A stretch of 13,811 bases of DNA, taken from positions 1 to 13,811 of the forward strand of contig CAUDVX010000044.1 of assembly GCA_958452935.1 (NCBI GenBank), written 5' to 3'. The DNA is from an uncultured Collinsella sp. Lineage in GTDB: Bacteria; Actinomycetota; Coriobacteriia; Coriobacteriales; Coriobacteriaceae. The position numbers and the translations under genes were made by a program. The notes below the pieces were generated by a model. It was not told the origin of the DNA and did not search any database. It was given only the letters and a program-made list of their open reading frames with translations. This document shows, in pieces, positions 6,838 to 12,410 of this stretch (positions are counted from its first letter, which is position 1; each line of letters starts with the position of its first letter).

Positions 6838-6875
6838 GGGCTTCCTTTCATTGGGTACGTTTCGTGTGAGTGACC

Positions 6876-6881
6876 ATTGTA
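6876..6881 (-). promoter_or_regulatory. Possible rnhA -10 element
   Basis: TACAAT on the minus strand lies 39 nt before the rnhA GTG start, inside the 99-nt gap after lysR. The nearest -35-like TTGCTA is about 20 nt upstream of it, longer than the optimum. The palindrome CCCGCGGG (6890-6897) sits in that spacer. Confidence 0.3.
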
Positions 6882-6936
6882 GCGCCATACCCGCGGGGGG
6901 CTAGCAATCTACGATTTCTACCCCGTCTTCTGACAG

Positions 6937-7839
6937 TTAGTTGGCATGGATGATGCGGTTAAGTTCGTCGAGGTATTGCTGCAAGAGGGGAGAGGGCTTG
7001 CGCTCGTCGTGCATGATATAGCCTACGTGCATCGTTGGGGCGTCTGCTAACGGGATCGATGCCATACCCCATTGCATTTCATTGGAGAGGACACCGGTCG
7101 ACAGGGTGTAACCGTTCGACGTGATAAGTAAGTTGGTAAGTGTTCCACGGTCCGAGATTCGTATGTTGCGGTCGCAAGGGATATAGCTAAAAGGTTCCTC
7201 GGCGTAATAGAAGGAGTTCGAGGTTCCCTGCTCAAAGCTGTAGCGCGTATAGGGCGTGAGGTCGGCAAGGGACAGCTGAGGGCGGCGTGCGAGCGGGTGA
7301 CGCTCGCTAACGAACACGTGGACTTTCGCATCAAAGAGGGGATGAAAGCTCGCTCGGGCATCGGTAAAGGCCTTCTGCAAGACACGGGAATTAAAGTCGT
7401 CCAGATAGAGGATGCCGATGTCGCTGCGAAACGCGCGCACGTCGTCGATGATCTGCGCTGTGGTGGTCTCGCGCATGATGAACTCGAACTTGCTGTCGCG
7501 GCAGCGCTCGACCACGTTGACAAAGGCCTCGACCGAAAAGGCGTAGTGTTGGGCCGAGATGGCAAGGCGGGCTTGCGGGGTGCCGCCGTCCTCGTAGCGC
7601 GCCTCGAGCATATCGGCCTGCTCTACGACCTGGCGTGCATAACCCAAAAGCTCGGTGCCGTCGTTGGTGAGTGCAACACCGCGGCAAGAGCGCGTAAAGA
7701 TTTCGATATGAAGTTCCTGTTCCAGGCTTTTGACGGCGTTTGAGATGTTGGACTGAGCGGTATAGAGGCGCTGAGCTGCGGCGTTGATTGAGCCGGACTC
7801 TGCCACGGCGATCAAAAAGCGAAGCTGCTGGAGGGTCAT
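6937..7839 (-). CDS. LysR-type transcriptional regulator, likely controlling metY
   Basis: LysR-type regulator of 300 residues. The N-terminal winged helix (about 1-60) has the family pattern: LQQLRFLIAVAESGSINAAA, then AQSNISNAVKSLEQEL and IFTRSCRGVALTNDG. The rest (about 90-295) is a two-lobed effector domain with ISDRGTLTNLLITSNGYTLSTG in the second lobe. It is divergent from metY across 274 bp, an arrangement in which LysR regulators usually control the neighbouring gene and themselves. Sulfur control is therefore likely, with O-acetylhomoserine, O-acetylserine or a sulfur compound as possible co-inducer; that is inference. A canonical LysR box lies 23 bp upstream of its own start and overlaps a TATAGA -10-like sequence on the minus strand, which fits autorepression. 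An AAAGGA ribosome binding site precedes the ATG at 7839. Confidence 0.9.
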   Translation of the reverse strand: MTLQQLRFLIAVAESGSINAAAQRLYTAQSNISNAVKSLEQELHIEIFTRSCRGVALTNDGTELLGYARQVVEQADMLEARYEDGGTPQARLAISAQHYAFSVEAFVNVVERCRDSKFEFIMRETTTAQIIDDVRAFRSDIGILYLDDFNSRVLQKAFTDARASFHPLFDAKVHVFVSERHPLARRPQLSLADLTPYTRYSFEQGTSNSFYYAEEPFSYIPCDRNIRISDRGTLTNLLITSNGYTLSTGVLSNEMQWGMASIPLADAPTMHVGYIMHDERKPSPLLQQYLDELNRIIHAN

Positions 7840-7861
7840 CGGCGCCCGTCCTTTCGATAGC

Positions 7862-7878
7862 TATCTATAAAACCGATA
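7862..7878. promoter_or_regulatory. LysR-type operator TATC-N9-GATA
   Basis: The sequence TATC, nine bases, GATA contains both ATC-N9-GAT and T-N11-A, the recognised LysR-family recognition-site forms. Its centre (7870) is about 66 bp before the transcription start predicted for metY, the usual position of the high-affinity LysR site. A further palindrome GATAGCTATC (7856-7865) overlaps it, and TAAC-AG-GTTA (7877-7886) follows immediately. Confidence 0.65.
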
Positions 7879-7900
7879 ACAGGTTAGCGCTTTTAAGTGA

Positions 7901-7929
7901 TTGACCGAGGAAAACAATGTTCGTACTAT
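7901..7929 (+). promoter_or_regulatory. metY: metY promoter
   Basis: TTGACC (7901-7906) and TACTAT (7924-7929) are separated by an optimal 17 nt, giving a predicted start near 7936. This is the best promoter in the window and leaves a leader of about 178 nt before the metY ATG. Confidence 0.72.
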
Positions 7930-7935
7930 TCAAAA

Positions 7936-8113
7936 CACACAAAGGCGGTAGGTAATTAAGCCAACCACGGAACCGGGATGCGAAAGGAGGCCCGCATATG
8001 AATTGCTTACCAAGACGAATGCCGGGCTCCTGTTTGCGCCCGTCGGCGTGATCAGGAGACAGCGACTTACTTCTCTCTTATATATTTACTTTTATTTGAT
8101 CAAGGAGATCATC
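7936..8113 (+). promoter_or_regulatory. Structured metY leader, candidate attenuator or riboswitch
   Basis: The leader can form an 11-bp stem (7947-7957 with 8001-8011, two G-U pairs) that encloses a smaller hairpin (ATGCG 7978-7982 with CGCAT 7993-7997) whose loop displays AAAGGAGG. Downstream, CTCCTG (8027-8032) can pair with CAGGAG (8053-8058) around an inner CGCC/GGCG stem (8037-8040 with 8045-8048). Alternatively GGGCTCCT (8024-8031) can pair with AGGAGGCCC (7985-7993), with one bulge. These options are mutually exclusive. An AT- and pyrimidine-rich stretch (8071-8100) follows, then the metY ribosome binding site AAGGAG (8102-8107). I do not recognise it as a SAM, T-box or thiamine element. 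A CAGGAGAC segment recalls the B12 box, but other conserved B12 riboswitch parts are missing. Confidence 0.5.
7998..8051 (+). CDS. Candidate 17-codon leader peptide upstream of metY
   Basis: An ATG at 7998 lies 7 nt after AAAGGAGG, the strongest ribosome binding site in the leader, and opens a frame to the TGA at 8049-8051. It encodes MNCLPRRMPGSCLRPSA. The peptide contains cysteine at codons 3 and 12 and an internal methionine at codon 8. Its start codon adjoins the 3' arm of one stem, and its stop codon lies inside the following hairpin. Translation would thus alter folding of the leader, as in peptide-based attenuation. The cysteine codons are not consecutive, which weakens the idea of cysteine-tRNA sensing. 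It is not known to be translated. Confidence 0.4.
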   Translation: MNCLPRRMPGSCLRPSA

Positions 8114-9424
8114 ATGAGCCAGTTCATCAACAACCCCGAGCACACCTTTGGTTTCGATACCCTGCAGCTGCACGTTGGTCAGGAGAGCGCCGATCCTGCA
8201 TCCGACTCCCGTGCCGTGCCTATCTACCAGACCACGAGCTATGTGTTCCGCAACTCCCAACACGCCGCCGACCGCTTTGGTCTTGCCGACGCCGGTAACA
8301 TCTACGGCCGTCTGACCAACTCCACCCAGGGCGTCTTCGAGGACCGTATCGCCGCCCTCGAGGGTGGCGTGGCAGGTCTTGCCGTCGCCTCCGGTGCTGC
8401 TGCTATCACCTATACCCTGCAGGCTCTTGCCCAGGCCGGTGACCACGTGGTGGCTCAGAAGACCATCTACGGTGGTTCCTACAACCTGCTGGAGCATACG
8501 CTCTCCCAGTTTGGTGTCGAGACCACGTTTGTCGATGCCCATAACCTGGAAGAGGTCGAGGGTGCCATCAAGGACAACACCACGGTCATTTACCTTGAGA
8601 CGCTCGGCAACCCCAACTCCGACATCCCCAACATCGACGCCATCTCCGAGATCGCCAAGAAACGCGGTCTGCCGGTTGTCGTCGATAACACCTTCGGCAC
8701 CCCGTATCTGTTCCGTCCGCTGGAGCATGGTGCCAACATCGTCGTCCACTCCGCAACCAAGTTCATCGGTGGCCACGGCACCTCGCTGGGCGGTGTGATC
8801 GTTGACGGCGGTAACTTCGATTGGAAGGCGAGCGGAAAGTACGCCCAGATCGCTGAGCCAAACCCCTCCTACCACGGTGTTTCGTTTGCCGAGGCTGCCG
8901 GTCCCGCCGCCTTCGCAACCTATGTCCGCGCTATCCTGCTGCGTGACGAGGGCGCTTGCATCAGCCCGTTCAACGCCTGGGTCCTGCTCCAGGGCACCGA
9001 GACCCTGTCGCTGCGCGTTGACCGTCATGTCGAGAACACCAAGAAGGTCGTTGAGTTCCTGGCTGGTGACAGCCACGTCGCCAAGGTGAACCACCCGAGC
9101 CTGCCTGAGCACCCCGATCACGAGCTCTATCAGAAGTACTTCCCCCGTGGCGGTGCCTCGATCTTTACCTTCGAGATTAAGGGTGGCCAGGAGGCAGCTT
9201 GGAAGTTCATCGACCATCTGCAGGTGTTTTCGCTGCTCGCCAACGTGGCCGACGTCAAGTCGCTCGTCGTGCACCCGGCTACCACCACGCACTCCCAGCT
9301 CTCTGCCGAGGAGCTCGCCGAGCAGAACATCACGCCCTCCACGATCCGTCTTTCCATCGGCACTGAGAACGCCGAGGACATCATTTGGGATCTGAAGCAG
9401 GCCTTCGCCGCGCTGGACGAGTAA
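8114..9424 (+). CDS. metY: O-acetylhomoserine sulfhydrylase (aminocarboxypropyltransferase)
   Basis: PLP-dependent enzyme of the Cys/Met metabolism family that makes homocysteine (and acetate) from O-acetylhomoserine and sulfide, the direct-sulfhydrylation route to methionine. It has 436 residues, normal for MetY and longer than MetB/MetC (~390). Key features are the IYGRLTNST phosphate-binding region (Tyr64, Arg66), VVVDNTF with the pyridine-nitrogen aspartate (Asp191), the PLP lysine in HSATKFIGGHG (Lys216), and the MetY-type insert containing AEPNPSYHGVSF. The ATG at 8114 follows AAGGAG by 6 nt. The frame is open upstream through part of the leader, but that reading frame differs from the leader peptide. 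Codon bias is extreme (AAC, ATC, AAG, GGT, CGT), indicating high expression. Regulation probably combines the divergent LysR protein and the leader. The gene ends at a strong terminator about 60 nt downstream. Confidence 0.95.
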   Translation: MSQFINNPEHTFGFDTLQLHVGQESADPASDSRAVPIYQTTSYVFRNSQHAADRFGLADAGNIYGRLTNSTQGVFEDRIAALEGGVAGLAVASGAAAITYTLQALAQAGDHVVAQKTIYGGSYNLLEHTLSQFGVETTFVDAHNLEEVEGAIKDNTTVIYLETLGNPNSDIPNIDAISEIAKKRGLPVVVDNTFGTPYLFRPLEHGANIVVHSATKFIGGHGTSLGGVIVDGGNFDWKASGKYAQIAEPNPSYHGVSFAEAAGPAAFATYVRAILLRDEGACISPFNAWVLLQGTETLSLRVDRHVENTKKVVEFLAGDSHVAKVNHPSLPEHPDHELYQKYFPRGGASIFTFEIKGGQEAAWKFIDHLQVFSLLANVADVKSLVVHPATTTHSQLSAEELAEQNITPSTIRLSIGTENAEDIIWDLKQAFAALDE

Positions 9425-9484
9425 GGCGACTTGTGCAAGGACCCCTTGCGACTCGATAGGTATAACTGCATAAAATGCCTGTTC

Positions 9485-9525
9485 AAGGCGCCTGTGCGAA
9501 CAATGGTTGCACAGGCGCCTTTTTT
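9485..9525 (+). terminator. Intrinsic terminator of metY
   Basis: A perfect 13-bp GC-rich stem (9485-9497 with 9509-9521, arms AAGGCGCCTGTGC and complement) closes an 11-nt loop and runs straight into TTTTTT (9520-9525). A small hairpin GCAAGG-ACC-CCTTGC (9435-9449) lies between the metY stop and this terminator. Confidence 0.93.
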
Positions 9526-9736
9526 GCATAGAGAGGGTGCAAAAACAGGATTTTTGGCACGCTTTATGCATTCGAGTTGTGGAAAACTCCTGTTGAGAGG
9601 ATGTGAGTTTTACGCAATTGACGTGCGCCTTTTGAGTAAAACCGCAGGTCGCGATTTGCTCGGGGTACTATGCAGCGCGATCGAATCACACACAGCTCAA
9701 ACGCAGCAAAAACGCGCTACGGAGGTTTCCAGCTAC
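9526..9736 (+). promoter_or_regulatory. Upstream region of the secreted coiled-coil protein gene
   Basis: This 211-nt gap holds no supported gene and no promoter I trust. It is rich in inverted repeats: TGCATA/TATGCA (9525-9530 with 9565-9570) encloses GTGCAAAAA/TTTTTGGCAC (9537-9545 with 9551-9560). GAGTTTTAC (9605-9613) can pair either with AAAACTC (9583-9589) or with GTAAAAC (9636-9642). A TACTAT (9666-9671) resembles a -10 box but has no -35 partner at the right distance. The following gene's GGAGGT is at 9721-9726. Confidence 0.35.
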
Positions 9737-10513
9737 ATGAGGATCGATTCACGAAAACCGAAAGCCGCCGCCCTTTCCGCCGCTCTGACCGTGGCACTTT
9801 TGGCGGGCGCCGGCGCAACTGATGTCCACGCGGCAACACTATCCGATACGGTCGGATCTACGCCGTCCGAGGCGACGCTGGTGCAGCCCGTCGACTACCG
9901 CGGCGACGGCTATGGCTCTATGCAGGAGTGGAACGCCTCGATGGGGGCAAAGCGCGATTCCCTGGAGATGCGCGCTCAGATCATTATGAATATGTATGGC
10001 GACTATGCTACCGATGACGAGCGCGCTGTGTTGCAGGGCTGCATCGACGGTGCGGGTAGCCTGTTGACGATGGGGGAGGTCGACGCCAAGTCGACCGAGC
10101 TCGACGAGCTTCGCTCTACGCTTGAGGATGCCAAGCGCGAGGCGCTCGAGGCTGCCGCAGCCGAAGCCGAGGCCGCTGAGGCCGTTCAGGCTTCGTATTG
10201 CAACGCCGGCTCCGGCTCGTCTTACGCGTCTGCTGCGTATTACGCGAACGGCTCGGGCCTGACGCGCTCGAGCGGCGTCAATAACTATAACGGCCGCCGC
10301 GAGACTTATTACAGCAGCAACGTGTTGTATCACCACCGCACGGGCGAGTGGACCCAGGATTCCGAGGGCTTTTGGCGCGATTCCGATGGTTACTACGTCG
10401 TGGCCGCGGGCGATAAGGCTCAGGGCTCCACGTTTACCGGATCCAAGGGCGAGTGCAAGGTCTATGACTCCGGCTGCGCAGCCGGTACCACCGACTACTA
10501 CACTGGCTGGTAA
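9737..10513 (+). CDS. Secreted coiled-coil protein with C-terminal 3D/barrel-like domain
   Basis: A 258-residue exported protein of unknown role, probably at the cell wall. Residues 1-32 look like a Sec signal peptide: positive start (RIDSRKPK), hydrophobic core AALTVALLAGAGA, and likely cleavage after VHA. Residues about 60-150 are helical, ending in a strongly coiled-coil stretch rich in Glu and Ala (120-150). A Ser/Tyr/Gly/Asn linker (155-188) follows, then a C-terminal domain (187-258) with GRRETYYSSNVLYHH, GFWRDSDGYYVVAA and KVYDSGCAAGTTDYY. The last part recalls the 3D domain or double-psi barrel of wall-acting proteins, where aspartates near the end are conserved; this is a resemblance, not a firm match. 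Cysteines 240 and 247 could form a disulfide. The start at 9737 is chosen for the signal peptide and GGAGGT 10 nt upstream. Confidence 0.72.
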   Translation: MRIDSRKPKAAALSAALTVALLAGAGATDVHAATLSDTVGSTPSEATLVQPVDYRGDGYGSMQEWNASMGAKRDSLEMRAQIIMNMYGDYATDDERAVLQGCIDGAGSLLTMGEVDAKSTELDELRSTLEDAKREALEAAAAEAEAAEAVQASYCNAGSGSSYASAAYYANGSGLTRSSGVNNYNGRRETYYSSNVLYHHRTGEWTQDSEGFWRDSDGYYVVAAGDKAQGSTFTGSKGECKVYDSGCAAGTTDYYTGW

Positions 10514-10540
10514 TTTTTCTGCATCACGGATATTTGGCGG

Positions 10541-10585
10541 ACGGGCGTCTTTACCGAGCTTTAGGGCAACGTAAGGACGCCCGTT
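10541..10585 (+). terminator. Hairpin terminator after the secreted protein gene
   Basis: A 14-bp stem with one G-U pair (10541-10554 with 10571-10584) closes a 16-nt loop 28 nt after the stop codon. Only a short TTCT follows, so termination may be weak or the hairpin may protect the 3' end. The rest of the gap up to 10699 shows no convincing gene. Confidence 0.6.
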
Positions 10586-10699
10586 CTATGTATGCGCTTG
10601 AGCTAACAGAGCGCTTACCGTGGCAGTACGCCGCGCATATGGGCGCGGGGCACACTAGTTCATGAGAAATAAGGTCTTTCTCGTGGAGGAAGTGGTCTT

Positions 10700-10885
10700 G
10701 TGAACGCTCGAGATATCGCCGTTGCCGCCGTTGCATTGACGCTTGGTTGCCTTGGTCCTACGGCCGCGCTCGTCGCGGGCATGCAGGGGTCTTGTGGGGC
10801 TGCCTCTATCGTGGTCGGCGGGTTGATCGCGGCCGCGCTGCTGGGAAGTGCGGGTGTAGTCCTTTGTCGCGACGATGAGGACTAG
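10700..10885 (+). CDS. Small two-segment membrane protein, unknown function
   Basis: A 61-residue hydrophobic protein that I cannot assign to a family. After a short polar start (NARD) there are two likely membrane segments, about residues 5-27 (IAVAAVALTLGCLGPTAALV) and 33-56 (AASIVVGGLIAAALLGSAGV), joined by a short GMQGSCG turn. It ends in an acidic CRDDED tail. The GTG at 10700 has GGAGGA 9 nt upstream, which makes it a credible gene despite its size. It stands alone between two hairpins, convergent with panE, and 187 nt after the secreted protein gene. Small and glycine/alanine-rich, it could be a membrane-complex subunit or toxin-like peptide, but nothing in the sequence decides this. 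Confidence 0.6.
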   Translation: MNARDIAVAAVALTLGCLGPTAALVAGMQGSCGAASIVVGGLIAAALLGSAGVVLCRDDED

Positions 10886-10944
10886 GCGTCGGAGTCGCAG
10901 ATCTAACCGTTGTGAAGCCGATTTTTGGCCAAAGATGAAGAAGG

Positions 10945-10981
10945 AAGCCGCCGCGAGGGGAGTGCCCCTTGCGGCGGCTTT
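10945..10981. terminator. Bidirectional terminator between convergent genes
   Basis: A 16-bp hairpin with a 4-nt AGTG loop: AAGCCGCCGC (10945-10954) pairs with 10971-10980 and AGGGG (10956-10960) with CCCCT (10965-10969), with one G-U pair. TTT follows on the plus strand, and a T-rich CTTCCTTCTTCATCTTT on the minus strand. It therefore probably serves both the small membrane gene and panE. Confidence 0.8.
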
Positions 10982-11015
10982 GCCATTGGGTCTGTTGGCT
11001 GCAGTGTGCCGAGCA

Positions 11016-11930
11016 CTACCAGCTGCTTTCTATTTCGCGAATCCTCTGGTAGAGCCAATCGTTTTGCGGCACTTGGATATCGTGTTTGACGGCCAGGCGG
11101 CAAATGGTGCCCGCGAACTCCTCGACTTCGGTTTTTCGTTGCGCGATGCGGTCCTGCGCCATCGAGGGCATACCGGTGGGGTCGATTCCCTCGATGAGAT
11201 GCACCATCTGCGTCAGGTCTGCCTCGGTCAGCTCAATGCCCTCGGCGTTGGCGACCGCAAGCGTTTCGCGCATGGCAGAAACAAAGCAGCGACGCTGCTC
11301 GGAGCCCGGCTCCGTGGCGCTTCCGTAGGTCCCGCCGTAGGCCATGCACGTCTGGTTGATGCCGTCGTTGAGCATGAGTTTGGCCCACATGCGGTGCGCA
11401 ATGTCGCACTCGACGGTATGGGCGATGCCGCAGCGCGTGTAGAGCTCGTCGATGGCGGTGACGGTTGCGGGCTCGGTGCCGGCCGCCGCGCCAAAGCGGA
11501 TTTCGCCCGCATTGGTAAAGGTGAGCTCTCCGTTGAGGAACACGGCGTCCATGCCCTGGCAAATACCAAGAACGGTATGCTCCCAGCCAAAGCGCTCGGC
11601 AATCTTCTGCTCGCTCGTAATGCCGTTACACAGCGAGGCGATGAACGTATTGGGCCCCACGACGCGCTCCATAGTCTTGAGTGCTTGGTCGAGGCCGGTC
11701 GTCTTGACCGTGAGAATGACCAGGTCGGCGGGCGTTGCCTCGCTGGCGCGGACGGACTTGAGCGCACAGGGCTTGCCGTTGACGGTGAGCGCATCGCCTG
11801 CGTGACGCTCAAAACGGGCGTCATCCATAACGTATTCGACGGCGTCATTGCCGAGGGCCTTGGCAATCATGCTGCCGTAGAGCAGGCCGACGCCGCCCTT
11901 GCCGATAAAGGCGACCTTGTTGATCTGCAT
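11016..11930 (-). CDS. panE: 2-dehydropantoate 2-reductase (ketopantoate reductase family)
   Basis: NADPH-dependent reductase of the PanE/ApbA family that reduces ketopantoate to pantoate in pantothenate and CoA synthesis; 304 residues. The N-terminal Rossmann domain starts with KVAFIGKGGVGLLYG (G-x-G-G-x-G at about 10-15), followed by VKTTGLDQAL and the CNG segment with the conserved Asn102. The C-terminal helical domain has the catalytic WAKLMLNDGIN (Lys184, Asn188, Asn192) and SMAQDRIAQRKTEVEEFAG (Glu268). Of two nearby ATGs, the one at 11930 has GGGGAG at good distance, while the one at 11939 abuts the same sequence, so the former is preferred. No panB or panC is in the window, and many family paralogues act on other 2-oxoacids, so the exact substrate is less sure than the family. 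Confidence 0.87.
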   Translation of the reverse strand: MQINKVAFIGKGGVGLLYGSMIAKALGNDAVEYVMDDARFERHAGDALTVNGKPCALKSVRASEATPADLVILTVKTTGLDQALKTMERVVGPNTFIASLCNGITSEQKIAERFGWEHTVLGICQGMDAVFLNGELTFTNAGEIRFGAAAGTEPATVTAIDELYTRCGIAHTVECDIAHRMWAKLMLNDGINQTCMAYGGTYGSATEPGSEQRRCFVSAMRETLAVANAEGIELTEADLTQMVHLIEGIDPTGMPSMAQDRIAQRKTEVEEFAGTICRLAVKHDIQVPQNDWLYQRIREIESSW

Positions 11931-11946
11931 GTGAATCATCTCCCCA

Positions 11947-11975
11947 TATAAAAGGCGCCCGCGTAAGGGGCGCCT
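11947..11975 (-). terminator. Intrinsic terminator of the 64-residue protein gene
   Basis: On the minus strand AGGCGCCC (11975-11968) pairs with GGGCGCCT (11960-11953) around a 7-nt loop and is followed by TTTAT. It lies about 80 nt after the small gene and just before the panE ribosome binding site, so panE probably has its own promoter or depends on read-through. Confidence 0.75.
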
Positions 11976-12053
11976 GATGGATTGTATGTCGCCGGGGCGT
12001 TTGGTAAGCGCGCGGGGCTGCTGTTATGAAAAAGAAACTATTGCACTGTGCGC

Positions 12054-12248
12054 TTATGCCGCGGGACAGATCACAAAAACGCGCGCAGGGTGTACGACGC
12101 CATCGCGCACCTTGGGGAAGGTGCAGAAGATGACAGCGCCTGTGGCGGGAAGCTCGTCCAGATGGTCTATGACCTCGATCTGGCAACGGTCGACCGAGAG
12201 GATGTATTGTTCTCCGGGATAGGGGTAGGCGTCCTCGCGCGTGGTCAC
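12054..12248 (-). CDS. 64-residue protein of unknown function
   Basis: A small soluble protein that I do not recognise. It starts at a GTG (12248) with AAAGGAGG 6 nt upstream, one of the best ribosome binding sites in the window, and ends at the TAA at 12054, with its own terminator downstream. That context strongly supports expression. The sequence begins TTREDAYPYPGEQYILSVD and continues with alternating hydrophobic stretches (CQIEVIDHLDELP, GAVIFCTFPKV, HPARVFVICPAA) suggesting a small beta-rich fold. There are three cysteines, at about residues 22, 42 and 61, but no spaced zinc pattern. There is no signal peptide and no clear membrane segment. It is divergent from the aldo/keto reductase and could share its control region. 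Confidence 0.65.
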   Translation of the reverse strand: MTTREDAYPYPGEQYILSVDRCQIEVIDHLDELPATGAVIFCTFPKVRDGVVHPARVFVICPAA

Positions 12249-12342
12249 GCTCGCCTCCTTTCATCGGGCTTTTTGCTGGTGTTAAAGCGGTGCCGTGACG
12301 GCTCGATTTCTGCTACGTTACGATACGTTCTCGATTACGATT

Positions 12343-12377
12343 CCAATGTGTTTCGACGACGTGACCATTGTGTTTCG
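12343..12377. repeat. 13-bp direct repeats, candidate tandem operator
   Basis: CCAATGTGTTTCG (12343-12355) and CCATTGTGTTTCG (12365-12377) differ at one base and are offset by 22 bp, about two helical turns, so both would face the same side of the DNA. A second direct repeat, TTACGAT (12318-12324 and 12335-12341), lies beside them. The whole 162-nt gap between the divergent small gene and the aldo/keto reductase has no other gene. I found no convincing -35/-10 pair there. Confidence 0.5.
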
Positions 12378-12410
12378 CCTCATTAGGGCTTCGAGGGGAG
12401 AGGAGGGGCA

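Noticed and set aside
8050..8070. CAGGAGAC resembling the B12 box of cobalamin riboswitches
   Set aside because: The other conserved blocks of that riboswitch are not recognisable, and the segment is explained as one arm of a hairpin with CTCCTG at 8027-8032.
8078..9571. 497-codon open frame on the minus strand opposite metY
   Set aside because: It mirrors the highly biased codon use of metY, has no family features, and runs across the metY terminator.
10588..10665. 25-codon ORF starting MYALELTERL upstream of the small membrane protein
   Set aside because: No ribosome binding site, start directly after a terminator-like hairpin, and no recognisable features.
10875..11951. 358-codon open frame on the plus strand opposite panE
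   Set aside because: The minus-strand panE has all family motifs; the antisense frame starts inside the preceding gene's end and reads through a terminator hairpin.
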